A DNA stretch of 64,000 nt from G020354785 sp964534745 (GCA_964534745.1 CAZHQW010000008.1:18661-82660), one strand, 5' to 3'; shown: positions 36,034-45,415, counted from the stretch's first letter. The notes: generated by a model not told the origin, from the sequence alone. A program made the numbers and translations.

Positions 36034-37608
36034 ATGGACAAATTTTTTCTGAAGATCAAACACTGGCAGTTAATACTATTGCCTTTTGTTGTTTCACTTA
36101 TGTATACTCTTTGTACCCAAAATTATTTCGCTTCACCTCCTGCATATATGAGATCTCATATAGCCTTATTTGCTTTAAGCCCGGCAGTGGTATACTCATT
36201 TTTTATATTATTCTGGTATGGATGGATTTATTCTTTAGGTAAAAGTCTTCATAGGAACCTCCCTCCGACAGTAAAGATGAACCTTAGCGGATTTAAGAAC
36301 AGTATTTATTTAATTTTTATCTGGCTGTTTTGTTTATGCATCTTCAATACTCTTATGATGACCAGCCGGTTATCTTCCCGTGAATATTCTGGTATAACAT
36401 TCTTATTTATGTTCTTATTTTTCTTGTTTTCGATTTTAGCAGTAATCCTTACTTTCAGATGCAGGTATGTTGTAACCAGGGCACTTAGAGCTGCAGAAAA
36501 ACAAGAGCCTGTAAAATTTAACCAGTTTGCATTAGACTTTTTCCTGATGATTTTATTTTTACCTTTCGGCATATTAAAAGTTCAACCAAGGATAAACAGA
36601 CTGTTTAAGGAGGAATTGGATGCGGGTAAGAAAATACATGAAACAAATCCGCTAATTAAATGGAGTTTGAGTCTTATTTTTATATTGTCCGGACTGGCTA
36701 TCTTGGTTTTATATTTCCACAATCGCAATTTCTTACTTTCAGGTATACCTTTAATTCTTGCAGGGATTATGCTGCTTCCCCCGATTGGCAATATGATTCA
36801 GAACAAATTTGGCATAGACAAGAGAAGACATATCAGTTATACTTCAGTAATACTATTATGCTTATGTTCAATGCTGTTTTTTAATATTCCTCATACTATT
36901 GACAGAGAGAGCAGGAAGGCAAAAAAGATTGTCTATTACAACAGCAATGAGCAACCTCTAAATAAGAAAGAGACCAGGCTTATAAAAAAAGCTATTCATC
37001 ACGATAAGATAAATGTAAGCCTCAAGGCACTTGATAAAATAACTGATCAAAATATGCTTCTTAATATTGCGGTGCTTTCCAGACATATTGATGTCCGCCA
37101 TCAAGCACTTAGAAGATTAACAAGTCAGTATTTTCTTACAGAAATTCTTAAAAGGAAAAATTATATGGAAATTCATTATGCAGCACTTAAAAGAATAACT
37201 GACCCGGCTTGTCTTGCTGTTGTTGTAAAAGACTGTGGCAATAGCCATATTCGTATTGAAGCCCTTAAAAGAATAACAGACCAGGATATTATTGCTTATG
37301 TTGCCAAAAAAGATCCGAATTCTAAAGTCCGTATTGAAGCTATAAAAATATTAACAGGAAGAAGTGTCATTGCTGACGTTGCCAGTAACGATCCTGAATA
37401 TGATATTCGGCAGTTCGCATATAAAAAACTGGGATTGGAAAACAGCCAGGACGCATTATATGATGTTTTCATGAATGATACAATCGGATGGGTCCGTAGT
37501 GATGCATTTGATAAACTGACAGACCGTAAAATATTAAATGAAATTGCAGCAAATAATGGCTTCTATGGAAGAAAGGCAAAAGTGAAGCTAAGGAAGCTAT
37601 ATAGATAA
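36034..37608 (+). CDS. Membrane protein with C-terminal 26-residue HEAT/LRV-like repeats
   Basis: 524 residues. About six to seven hydrophobic helices lie between residues 10 and 300 (for example LILLPFVVSLMYTLC and SVILLCLCSMLFFNI), with a cytosolic-looking charged loop near 195-215. From residue 332 a repeat of exactly 26 residues starts with AL.RITD and ends (V/I)R.EA; units start near 332, 358, 384, 410 and 436, with two more divergent ones to the C-terminus. This resembles leucine-rich variant or HEAT-type solenoids, which bind proteins. No enzyme motif seen. It is convergent with the MscS-type gene, with only two bases between their stops. Confidence 0.75.
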   Translation: MDKFFLKIKHWQLILLPFVVSLMYTLCTQNYFASPPAYMRSHIALFALSPAVVYSFFILFWYGWIYSLGKSLHRNLPPTVKMNLSGFKNSIYLIFIWLFCLCIFNTLMMTSRLSSREYSGITFLFMFLFFLFSILAVILTFRCRYVVTRALRAAEKQEPVKFNQFALDFFLMILFLPFGILKVQPRINRLFKEELDAGKKIHETNPLIKWSLSLIFILSGLAILVLYFHNRNFLLSGIPLILAGIMLLPPIGNMIQNKFGIDKRRHISYTSVILLCLCSMLFFNIPHTIDRESRKAKKIVYYNSNEQPLNKKETRLIKKAIHHDKINVSLKALDKITDQNMLLNIAVLSRHIDVRHQALRRLTSQYFLTEILKRKNYMEIHYAALKRITDPACLAVVVKDCGNSHIRIEALKRITDQDIIAYVAKKDPNSKVRIEAIKILTGRSVIADVASNDPEYDIRQFAYKKLGLENSQDALYDVFMNDTIGWVRSDAFDKLTDRKILNEIAANNGFYGRKAKVKLRKLYR

Positions 37609-37610
37609 GT

Positions 37611-40106
37611 CTAGTTCTTCCCTTTTAATCCTTTCATAACTCCCGGATCAACGGACCTGATATGCAGGTCATGCTGCGGGAAAGGTATTTCAATACCGGC
37701 ATCTTTCAGTGCCTTATTCACGGCAACGTTAATCTCACTCTGAACGCTTAATCTCTCATCAGCCTTGTTAATCCAGAAAAGCAGCCTGAAATCAAGGGAG
37801 CTGCTGCCAAAACCTGTAAACAGTGTGAGAGGTGCCGGTTCTTTAAGGACCTGTTTATGTTCACCAGGTATATTCTGCAATATCTTTAATACCTTATCGG
37901 GATCGGTCCCATAGGCTACTCCTACCAGTACCTCTGCCCTCCTCTGCCTGTTAGTTAGTGTCCAGTTTATCAGTTCCTTGGATATAAGGTTACCATTGGG
38001 TACAATGACCTCCGCACCGTCAAAGGTAAATATTGTGCTGGAGCGTATGCCTATTTCTTTTACTGTACCCCAGAACTCACCTACCTCTATAATATCTCCC
38101 ACCTGTATAGGTCTCTCAAAGGCAAGAATGATACCTGAAACAAGGTTATTGAAGATATTCTGCAACCCGAAACCTATACCTACACCTAAAGCGCCGAGAA
38201 GCAGGGCCAGCTTGTTCATGTCAACACCTGCCGCAGCCACGGCAAACAAGAAGCCTATTGTGATCACTGCTATACGAAGAATAAGTGATATTGCCCCGGG
38301 AACGCCCCTCTTAAGCTTTATCTTCGGAGCTACTTCTCCTTCGATAATTATTCTGACGACCTTCGATACCCACAATGTTAACCATACAATAAGTGCAAAT
38401 ACCACAATATTGCCAAGTGACATACTCACTGTGCCAACCGATATAGTATAGGTAAATAGCCCCAATATCCATTTATAGATGTCATCCCAGATTGTGAACA
38501 GTCTAAGTGTAAGGATTAACCAGAGAATCCAGGAAAGAGCATTCACAATGACAACAAGTCTTTTATAAATTATTTCGCTGTACTGCTTTATTAAATTGAG
38601 CTTCTGCAGGCCCTTGCTATATAAAGATATGATAATAAGGCTTTTTATTGTCAGGCTCAAAGTATAAAATATGAGTATCAGGGCTGCACTTTTTATAATT
38701 CCATAGGTAATAAACTCTGCCAGGTTAACCGCACCCACAATTACTGCAAAAAATGAAATAGCAAGAAGTATGAAACTGATCGTCGCAAGGAAATGCAATA
38801 CTTTCCCGAGACTTACAGACAAAATATATTCTCTCATGGACTTCTTCTGTATTATCCATGCAAGGCATAGCAGTCCGAATACCATAATAATCATGAGAAA
38901 AAAACGGCTGAACAGTGAATCACTGTAAGCAAGTCCGTGCACCTGAACCAGCACAACAGCAGCTGCAGTAAAGTATATAAACATCCTTATCTTCTTTGTA
39001 ATAATATCCGTAATAATTATTAGGACAGGAACCAGCAGAATTACCATATTAACAAGTTTGACTGACTCCGGGATATTGTCATAAAGGATATAAGTCATAA
39101 GAAAAGAAATAAGTAGAAGGGATGAAAATGGCCTCTTTATTATTTTATTTATTGCCGCAGCCCTCGGCATATCTTCGCCCGGGGTGAAATGCTTAAGAAG
39201 GCGGTAAGAGAAGAGAACGAATACAAGAAGGATGAGGAAGACCATAAGGTGCATCCATATCCTGAAAGAGTAATTATGTATGAAGTCCTTAAAGCTGATA
39301 ATTGTGTCATCGATGAATGATCTTTTTTCTTTGAATACTTTTCCTTTCTCCTCTGATTTTGACACCTTCCAAATAGGAGGCTGGTCGAGTTCGAAGAGCT
39401 TCTTTGTCGTAACCTCCCGGGCAAGTGTTATCTTACCCATAATCTCATTTACAAAAATTAGTGCCATGGAAACCTGCACAAGCCTTTCCTGAAGGAACTC
39501 GGAATCTGACTGGAAGTCGGATTGAAGTTTTTCCAGGTTATCAAGGGTGAATTTAATCTGCTCAATAACCAGCTCAGGAGCTTCTACCTTCTGTACCCCC
39601 ATAAGCGTGTTTTGCCATATGGTCTGCATTTCCTTGAGTGATTTTATTTCATTTTCAAGATCCCGGACGCGCCCGGTCAGGACACCCTGTTCATTCAACA
39701 GGAGAGAATGCAGAAGTGACCATTCACCTTCAAGGTTATTCAAAATTCTGAAGTTAAGCGATTCTATCTTATGCACGCGAGGGTCTTCCCTGAGCATATT
39801 TAACCTGAATATAAGTGTATCTGTCCTTGATACAATGGCAGCTTTATTATCCTCTTTTAAAAGACTTTTCTGCTTGTTCATGATAAGGGAACTAACCTCT
39901 GTCGCCTGCCTTGTTATTTCAGGTATAGGGATTGATGTTGTTACCTGCCTGACTGTATCAGGTGCAGGCTCCTGTTGTGCTTTAACATGGACTTGCAGAA
40001 AAAGTATCTGAACCAATATTAAAATCACCGGTATCATAAATCGTCTGTGTGAGAGCAACATCGAGGATGTATACGGATTTAAGTATTGCCTTTTTATCGG
40101 TTTCAT
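37611..40106 (-). CDS. MscS/MscK-type mechanosensitive channel with long periplasmic domain
   Basis: 831 residues. A signal peptide follows a basic leader (alternative ATG codons at residues 16 and 24 make the start uncertain). A coiled-coil-rich periplasmic region spans about 45-265 (GEWSLLHSLLLNEQG, RVRDLENEIKSLKE). About eight or more membrane helices lie between 280 and 650. The MscS core is at about 620-831: pore helix VGIGFGLQNIFNNLVSG, then the beta domain IQVGDIIEVGEFWGTVKEIG and the C-terminal cage (IPFPQHDLHI). It releases solutes under osmotic downshock, as in other MscS relatives. No partner genes. Confidence 0.9.
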   Translation of the reverse strand: MKPIKRQYLNPYTSSMLLSHRRFMIPVILILVQILFLQVHVKAQQEPAPDTVRQVTTSIPIPEITRQATEVSSLIMNKQKSLLKEDNKAAIVSRTDTLIFRLNMLREDPRVHKIESLNFRILNNLEGEWSLLHSLLLNEQGVLTGRVRDLENEIKSLKEMQTIWQNTLMGVQKVEAPELVIEQIKFTLDNLEKLQSDFQSDSEFLQERLVQVSMALIFVNEIMGKITLAREVTTKKLFELDQPPIWKVSKSEEKGKVFKEKRSFIDDTIISFKDFIHNYSFRIWMHLMVFLILLVFVLFSYRLLKHFTPGEDMPRAAAINKIIKRPFSSLLLISFLMTYILYDNIPESVKLVNMVILLVPVLIIITDIITKKIRMFIYFTAAAVVLVQVHGLAYSDSLFSRFFLMIIMVFGLLCLAWIIQKKSMREYILSVSLGKVLHFLATISFILLAISFFAVIVGAVNLAEFITYGIIKSAALILIFYTLSLTIKSLIIISLYSKGLQKLNLIKQYSEIIYKRLVVIVNALSWILWLILTLRLFTIWDDIYKWILGLFTYTISVGTVSMSLGNIVVFALIVWLTLWVSKVVRIIIEGEVAPKIKLKRGVPGAISLILRIAVITIGFLFAVAAAGVDMNKLALLLGALGVGIGFGLQNIFNNLVSGIILAFERPIQVGDIIEVGEFWGTVKEIGIRSSTIFTFDGAEVIVPNGNLISKELINWTLTNRQRRAEVLVGVAYGTDPDKVLKILQNIPGEHKQVLKEPAPLTLFTGFGSSSLDFRLLFWINKADERLSVQSEINVAVNKALKDAGIEIPFPQHDLHIRSVDPGVMKGLKGKN

Positions 40107-40141
40107 AGTCCAGAGGTATTTTAATAATAAAAATAATAATT

Positions 40142-40167
40142 CCTGAATAAACTGGACTTAATTCAGG
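40142..40167. repeat. Inverted repeat between divergent genes
   Basis: CCTGAAT (40142-40148) and ATTCAGG (40161-40167) are perfect inverted arms with a 12-base spacer, in the 149-bp gap between the divergent MscS-type and lipoprotein genes. It could be a regulator site or a weak hairpin. Confidence 0.4.
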
Positions 40168-40255
40168 GCATTTTTATTTAAATTAGGTGTTAGTTTAAAA
40201 GCAACCTTATATTTTATTATTTCATCATTAGACTTGGTATTAAAAAATGTAGAAT

Positions 40256-41038
40256 ATGAAAAAACTTATGATAATAATTGCATTGTGTTCAATTATTTCA
40301 TGCGAAAAAAACGATATTGACATTGAATACGGGAATATTCCGAGCGGACCTTCAGAAATCGTTAACGAGTTGAATGAAGCCTATGATCAGCAATCAAAGG
40401 AAAAGCTGAACCAGATACTGGAAAAATGGCATATTGAATACACGGCTGTGAAAGAAGGCAATATAAATAACGATACGGCAAGGAATGCATACGAAGTATA
40501 TATTGAGTTCTATACACCCTTTGATATTGGCAGGCTTGGCGGTTCAGAATGGGGGGAAGGATTATATTCCGGCGTCAGCTATGCAATAATACAAAACAAA
40601 CTGGTTTATGATTTTGCCTACGAGTCATCATCCGTCGTTATTCCTGATACAATATTTGATTTCAGGCCCGAGATAAGTTTTGACAATGGAGTGAAAACAT
40701 TATACCTGACGGAAAATTATGAATATGCGCTGAATGTTTTTCTGGGTGACGAATATAATCCTGCGGGGACCGGAGGAATAATGAATCCGGCAACTGCAGG
40801 GGGAGATTCATACGAAAAGCAGCAGTTTCTTAATAACTACCTGAAAGTTATTTACGGCCACTGGGGCGGCTACTGGCATCTTGAGACACATCCCGAAGCA
40901 TACAGGATCTCATTTGATAAAAATATGGAGAATGCCATTGTTTATTTCAGAATTGTATATGAAGGCGGCGAAGCTAACTTGACAAGGCAGGATGGTGAAT
41001 GGAAATTAGTTTCTTCAAGAATAAAGTGGGTAGAATGA
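40256..41038 (+). CDS. Lipoprotein of unknown function
   Basis: 260 residues with a lipoprotein signal (LCSIISC, Cys16). The mature part has a helical start (SEIVNELNEAYDQQSKEKLNQ), a Gly-rich middle (GRLGGSEWGEGLYSGV; PAGTGGIMNPATAGG) and ends with strands typical of NTF2-like folds (VYFRIVYEGGEANLTRQDGEWKLVSSR is reminiscent of that end). I do not recognise a family. It is followed 82 bp later by the Cys-rich small protein. Confidence 0.65.
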   Translation: MKKLMIIIALCSIISCEKNDIDIEYGNIPSGPSEIVNELNEAYDQQSKEKLNQILEKWHIEYTAVKEGNINNDTARNAYEVYIEFYTPFDIGRLGGSEWGEGLYSGVSYAIIQNKLVYDFAYESSSVVIPDTIFDFRPEISFDNGVKTLYLTENYEYALNVFLGDEYNPAGTGGIMNPATAGGDSYEKQQFLNNYLKVIYGHWGGYWHLETHPEAYRISFDKNMENAIVYFRIVYEGGEANLTRQDGEWKLVSSRIKWVE

Positions 41039-41120
41039 ACAGGGGCAAATTCTTCACTTGTTTATTAACAATAATTTATTTAATTTAGGTAAGTATTAAA
41101 CGGTAATTAAAAAATATATT

Positions 41121-41357
41121 ATGAGTGATATGACATGCCCCAAGTATGAAAAATGCCCTATTTTCACAGGTGAATCATTTATGATAAAGGGTTCAAGCCA
41201 GATTTATAAGGAATTGTATTGCCTTGCCGGCCCTGAAAGATATGAAACATGCAAAAGGTTTATTGTATCCGAAAAAACAGGCATGCCTGTACCCAAGACT
41301 ATTATGCCAAATACTGAATTAACTATAGAAGAGATAATAAAGAAAATGCAAAAGTAA
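41121..41357 (+). CDS. Small Cys-rich protein of unknown function
   Basis: 78 residues, no signal peptide. Cysteines occur as CPKYEKCPIF near the start, then YC and ETCKRF, a spacing that could bind a metal or iron-sulfur cluster (four Cys at 6, 12, 34 and 43, roughly). The C-terminal half is polar with IEEIIKKMQ. I have the impression of a conserved small Bacteroidota family but cannot name it. It precedes the PurF-like gene by 175 bp. Confidence 0.6.
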   Translation: MSDMTCPKYEKCPIFTGESFMIKGSSQIYKELYCLAGPERYETCKRFIVSEKTGMPVPKTIMPNTELTIEEIIKKMQK

Positions 41358-41532
41358 CCATAAAGGCTCCGAACGGTTACTGCCTTCCAAAAACTTTTTA
41401 ACATATATTTTTGCAATCGGACAAATAATAACTGATCCGGATTGTTAATTTCTTTTTTAAGCAGATAATTAAAAATCCTTTGAAATTTCTTTTATTTTTA
41501 GTTTCAAATTTGTAACAAAATCATTAAAGAAT

Positions 41533-42939
41533 ATGAGTGGATTTTTTGGTGCCGTATCAAAAAATGATTGTGTGTTTGATGTCTTTTACGGCACTGATTA
41601 CCACTCCCACCTCGGCACAAGGCGGGCCGGACTGGCTTACTACTCAAAAGAAAAAGGATTCCAGCGCTCCATTCATAACATTGATGACGGTTACTTCAGG
41701 AATAAGTTTGAGAATGACGTAAAAGGCTTTTCAGGAAACATCGGAATAGGTGTTATCAGTGACACTGAATCACAGCCTATTATGGTCACATCCCATATAG
41801 GGCGTTTTGCTGTTGCTACTGTCGGTAAAATTGTAAATATTAAAGAAATTGAAGATGAATTTCTTAAGAAGAGGCGCACATTTACCGAACTGAGTGACGG
41901 AAGTGTAAATCCCACGGAGGTAGTAACAATGCTTATAGCCGAAGGTGAAAGCATTGAATCGGGTATAGAAATTGTATACGAGAGGGTTATAGGATCAATC
42001 TCAATGCTCATACTAACAGAAGACAGCATTATTGCAGCCAGGGATAAGCTGGGGAGAACACCAATAATAATAGGTAAAAAAGAAGGGGGCTATGCGCTTG
42101 CTTTTGAGTCCTGTGCTTTCTCGAACCTTGACTACGGACTTGAAAAATATGTCGGACCGGGAGAGATAGTCAAAGTAACTGCCAATGGTTATACACAGCT
42201 GCGCAAGCCTAACGATAAAATGCAGATCTGCGGATTCCTCTGGGTTTATTTCGGCTATCCCCCCTCCTTCTATGAAGGTGTCAACGTTGATGAATGCCGT
42301 TACCGCTGCGGTGCGGCGCTGGCACGCAGGGATAAGACCGATGCCGACTTTGTTGCCGGAATACCTGACTCCGGAGTGGGCCATGCCCTGGGTTACAGCA
42401 ATGAGAGGCGCATACCTCTCAAAAGGCCCTATTCGAAATATACACCGACCTGGCCGCGCAGCTTCATGCCCCAGAGCCAGGATATGCGCGACCTTGTAGC
42501 AAAGATGAAGCTGCTGCCAAATTCAACACTCATCAAGGGGGGAAGGGGTATTTTTCTTGACGATTCCATTGTGCGTGGAACACAGCTAAAAGATAATGTA
42601 AGGGACCTTTATGCCGGAGGCATTAAAGAGATACACATGCGCATTGCATGTCCTCCCCTCACCTACCCCTGCGAATTCCTTAATTTCAGCCGCTCCAGAT
42701 CACATCTCGATCTTGCTGCATGCAAAGCTGTACGAATACTTGAAGGAACGGAAGATATTAATATGCAGGAGTATTCAGATACAAAAAACGGTAAATATGC
42801 AGAAATGGTTGAACAGATAAGGAAAAGCCTTAACTTCACAACCCTTATATATCAAAAACTTGATGACCTCGTTGATGCAATAGGCCTGCCCAAAGAAAAA
42901 ATATGCACTCACTGCTGGGATGGTTCAAGCTATTACTAG
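41533..42939 (+). CDS. purF: Amidophosphoribosyltransferase (PurF-family) paralogue without the N-terminal Cys
   Basis: 468 residues with the two domains of PurF: an N-terminal Ntn glutaminase domain (about 1-235; SHLGTRRAGLAYYS, NIGIGVISDT) and a phosphoribosyltransferase domain whose PRPP loop IFLDDSIVRGTQ is at about 341-352. In normal PurF, Cys after the initiator Met is the glutaminase nucleophile (MCG). Here the start is MSGFFG, so that nucleophile is Ser. No Cys is available upstream in frame. The PRPP loop and the C-terminal Cys pair (ICTHCWDG) are intact. It may use ammonia or another amine, or have a different role. Similar Cys-less paralogues exist beside true PurF in other Bacteroidota. 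Confidence 0.88.
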   Translation: MSGFFGAVSKNDCVFDVFYGTDYHSHLGTRRAGLAYYSKEKGFQRSIHNIDDGYFRNKFENDVKGFSGNIGIGVISDTESQPIMVTSHIGRFAVATVGKIVNIKEIEDEFLKKRRTFTELSDGSVNPTEVVTMLIAEGESIESGIEIVYERVIGSISMLILTEDSIIAARDKLGRTPIIIGKKEGGYALAFESCAFSNLDYGLEKYVGPGEIVKVTANGYTQLRKPNDKMQICGFLWVYFGYPPSFYEGVNVDECRYRCGAALARRDKTDADFVAGIPDSGVGHALGYSNERRIPLKRPYSKYTPTWPRSFMPQSQDMRDLVAKMKLLPNSTLIKGGRGIFLDDSIVRGTQLKDNVRDLYAGGIKEIHMRIACPPLTYPCEFLNFSRSRSHLDLAACKAVRILEGTEDINMQEYSDTKNGKYAEMVEQIRKSLNFTTLIYQKLDDLVDAIGLPKEKICTHCWDGSSYY

Positions 42940-42995
42940 AAAAAAAAAGTACTTACATCAAACAAATCCCACCACTGTTTATTATTCTGATATAA

Positions 42996-43130
42996 CACGG
43001 TATTCTTCAGGCAGAAGCAGTAACTTCCACAGAAAAGAAAGACGATGTCAGAAATAGTTCAAAGGATATACTCGACTTTTATCCTAATCCGGTTACTGAT
43101 ATGATGACTCTGTCTTTTGACGTAATAGAC
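42996..43130 (+). pseudogene. Remnant of a T9SS C-terminal sorting domain
   Basis: After a TAA at 42993, the plus frame reads a polar linker (QAEAVTSTEKKDDV) and then LDFYPNPVTDMMTLSFDV, the exact start of a type A T9SS sorting domain. The homology stops where the antisense OmpA gene ends, so the last two thirds of the domain and the whole cargo are missing. It is a decayed fragment of an exported protein gene. Confidence 0.55.
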
Positions 43131-44377
43131 TATATTTTCACAAACTCGACCCTGCGGTTATTAGCTTTTCCTTCGGCAGTGTTATTTGCATCAATAGGAT
43201 TGCTCTCGCCCCAGCCTTTGCTGCTTAGCCTTTCTTTTGATATTCCCATATCAATAAGCTTATTCATCACGGTTTTAGCCCTTTCTTCCGAAAGTTTCTG
43301 GTTGGAGTCAGTATCACCGTCACTGTCTGTATGCCCTTCCACACTAAAATTAAGGTCAGAATGTTCATTCATTAAATCATAAATTTCATTAATCACGCCC
43401 ATTGACTCAGGTTTAAGTGTTGCTTTGCCCACATCAAAGCGAATGCCACTAGCTATTATTTTTCCATCCTGAAGCACACGGTCATAATATTTCACTCCTC
43501 CTTCAGCTATTCTTATGTTCTTTATATAGTACCTTCTTTCGTTTGATGCCCAGGAGCAGTCTATTGAAATCCCTGTGGGATTGACATCAAGATGAGGTAT
43601 GTTTATTAACCGTACATCATCCATATAAGCTTTGAATTTACCTTTTGTATAAGCAAGGGCTACATGTACCCATCTTCTTTTTTCAAGGTTTTCTGATGGA
43701 TATGTACTTGAAATACTGGCTATTTTCATCCTTTCGTCCGTTATAGTTAATGTTTCCTGATATCCACTGGGAGCATTCTGGTTTTTCCTGTCCCATAAAT
43801 GAACAGACATATCGTTAGGTTCTACATACAGGTCAAATTCAACAGTAAAAATATCAGGCAGATAGTCTTTATCCGAATTTTCCATGTATGGCACAATAAC
43901 CGGCTGACCTCCTCTGAACATAATAACTTTCTCTCCCCCAAACACGGCAACCTCGGCGTTACCCCTGTATAAGTCCCAGCGTGAGGGGAACTCTCCGTTT
44001 TCTTCACCTGCAAGATTGTCTTCGAAAATAATTTTGTCGCCAGGAACAAAATCATACTTGCTCCATGACAACTCGGGCGTTGTTTTCTTAGCCTCGGATT
44101 TTCCGGCTGGTTCTTCAGTACCGGAAGAAGTAACTTCTGAGGATTCATCTTCCTCAGTCCCTTCACCTTTATCCTCAGATTCGCTTTTATCCTTATCTTT
44201 AAAAAGGCTGCCTACTCCTTCTTCAACCTCATCCAGGCTTTTATCAATACCCTGGTCTACTTTTCTGTTGGCACGCTGGTTGGTCTTGCTCTTAATTTTG
44301 TCTTTAAGATTTATTTGTGCATTGGCTAATCCGTATGTTACGAATAACAGAAGGATAATGTAAAAAATGTTTTTCAT
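43130..44377 (-). CDS. OmpA-family outer-membrane protein
   Basis: 415 residues from the ATG at 44377, which starts the signal peptide (MKNIFYIILLLF); another ATG lies eight codons upstream. After the signal comes a charged, low-complexity linker (about 25-105, Lys/Glu/Ser-rich). A concanavalin-like beta domain is at about 110-295 (FEDNLAGEENGEFPSRWDL; FKAYMDDVRLINIP). The C-terminal OmpA domain (about 305-415) binds peptidoglycan: FDVGKATLKPESMGVI, FSVEGHTDSDGD, LSEERAKTVMNKLI, NRRVEFV. Together it probably tethers the outer membrane to the wall. It has no operon partner. Confidence 0.88.
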   Translation of the reverse strand: MKNIFYIILLLFVTYGLANAQINLKDKIKSKTNQRANRKVDQGIDKSLDEVEEGVGSLFKDKDKSESEDKGEGTEEDESSEVTSSGTEEPAGKSEAKKTTPELSWSKYDFVPGDKIIFEDNLAGEENGEFPSRWDLYRGNAEVAVFGGEKVIMFRGGQPVIVPYMENSDKDYLPDIFTVEFDLYVEPNDMSVHLWDRKNQNAPSGYQETLTITDERMKIASISSTYPSENLEKRRWVHVALAYTKGKFKAYMDDVRLINIPHLDVNPTGISIDCSWASNERRYYIKNIRIAEGGVKYYDRVLQDGKIIASGIRFDVGKATLKPESMGVINEIYDLMNEHSDLNFSVEGHTDSDGDTDSNQKLSEERAKTVMNKLIDMGISKERLSSKGWGESNPIDANNTAEGKANNRRVEFVKI

Positions 44378-44540
44378 GGCTTTAGTTTTATGGTTATACA
44401 TTTAATGTCAGAATTTCCAAATAACAATGAATTAATTAATCTTTGTTAAGTGTATTGATTTAAAGTACATAAGTTTTTAGCCTGCAAGGTCAGTGATTCA
44501 AAGTTATAAATTTTTTATGCTAATTGAAAATAATTAATAT

Positions 44541-44553
44541 GGGCGCTGTCCCT
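44541..44553. repeat. GGGCGCTGTCCCT intergenic element, copy 1
   Basis: GGGCGCTGTCCCT overlaps the stop codon of the HEAT-like gene: on the minus strand the TAG stop is the start of TAGGGACAGCGCCC. See the copies at 50412, 51784 and 52491. Confidence 0.7.
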
Positions 44554-45079
44554 ATTTTTCCCTGCCCGTTTCCCGGTAAAGCTTCTTAAGCAGCCTCTTT
44601 CCTATCACTTTTATTCCGCTGGAACCCTTGGGTATCTGTTCTTCAATTGCACTCATAAGCTCAATTTTAAGTCCGGGTTCAATTTCAGAAATCTTATATA
44701 ACAGCTCCATGCTGTAGGCCTTGTTTGCTATAGAAAATTTATCGCTCAGAAGCATTTCAAAACAGGTCTCTACCAATATGCCAAGCTGATCCTCGGTAAA
44801 ATCAAGTGGTGTCTCAGCAAGGATCTTCATAAAGTTTTTCCTTACACTTTCATCATCGGGCAGTAACCTTATAATTTTATCCAGGTAGGGTACTATCAGG
44901 TGAGGATGTTTCTCCACGCAGAATATGGCAGCACGGGAGGCCCTCATTGATACCTTGTTCTTTCCGCTGAAAGCCAGGTCCATCAGCTTTTTAAAACCGG
45001 CCGGATCATTACCTACATTGGCAGCCACCATCTCGGCAATAAACCTTGAACTGTCAACTAACTGGGATTCAAAGTCCAT
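44552..45079 (-). CDS. HEAT-like helical repeat protein of unknown function
   Basis: 175 residues, no signal peptide, all-helical prediction. Repeated helix pairs (KVSMRASRAAIFCVEKHP, NKAYSMELLYKISEIEP) resemble HEAT/armadillo repeats, suggesting a cytosolic protein-binding scaffold. It ends with a basic helix (KRLLKKLYRETGREK). The TAG stop belongs to a copy of the GGGACAGCGCCC repeat, so the true 3' end may have been trimmed by the repeat. Divergent from the cupin gene. Confidence 0.7.
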   Translation of the reverse strand: MDFESQLVDSSRFIAEMVAANVGNDPAGFKKLMDLAFSGKNKVSMRASRAAIFCVEKHPHLIVPYLDKIIRLLPDDESVRKNFMKILAETPLDFTEDQLGILVETCFEMLLSDKFSIANKAYSMELLYKISEIEPGLKIELMSAIEEQIPKGSSGIKVIGKRLLKKLYRETGREK

Positions 45080-45154
45080 TTAACAATAGTTTTTTCACTT
45101 GTTTTTACAGGAAATAATTATAAATTTATCCCAAACTTAATAAAATTTTGTACT

Positions 45155-45415
45155 ATGATGAAAGTAAAAAAACCAACTGCACAGGAAATAAAGGAAGCTG
45201 ATTCCTGGGGCACATGGGGAAAGGAACCTTCAGAATTTCCCTGGTTTTATGACGATAAGGAGACCTGCTATATACTTGAAGGCGAAGCCACAGTTACCGA
45301 CAATGACGGAAATACAATATCCTTCGGTCCCGGTGACCTGGTTGAATTTGAGAAAGGCCTTGAATGCACATGGAAGATTAGCAAGGCAATAAAGAAGAGA
45401 TATAAATTCGGCTGA
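45155..45415 (+). CDS. Small cupin (DUF861/Cupin_3-like) protein
   Basis: 86 residues, a single conserved barrel. WGTWGKEPSEFPW opens the domain; CYILEGEATVTDNDG and ISFGPGDLVEFEKG are the two cupin motifs; CTWKISKAIKKRYKFG ends it. This is the (S)-ureidoglycine aminohydrolase-like small cupin group, whose members usually have no known substrate. Two consecutive ATG codons (45155, 45158) are possible starts. Convergent with the AmrS-like gene with four bases between the stops. Confidence 0.85.
   Translation: MMKVKKPTAQEIKEADSWGTWGKEPSEFPWFYDDKETCYILEGEATVTDNDGNTISFGPGDLVEFEKGLECTWKISKAIKKRYKFG

Noticed and set aside
39547..40011. Long plus-strand open frame opposite the MscS-type gene
   Set aside because: It is antisense to a well-supported gene, has no family motif and no ribosome site; a shadow of the codon bias of the real gene. 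The same holds for the long antisense frames at 3873-4403, 37978-38451, 47391-47936 and 53498-53863.
41354..41380. GTAACC...GGTTAC inverted repeat after the Cys-rich small protein gene as terminator
   Set aside because: Only six pairs, a long loop and no T-run.
43101..43382. A 93-codon plus-strand frame overlapping the OmpA gene
   Set aside because: Only its first codons match the T9SS remnant; the rest is antisense to the OmpA domain and has no own signal.
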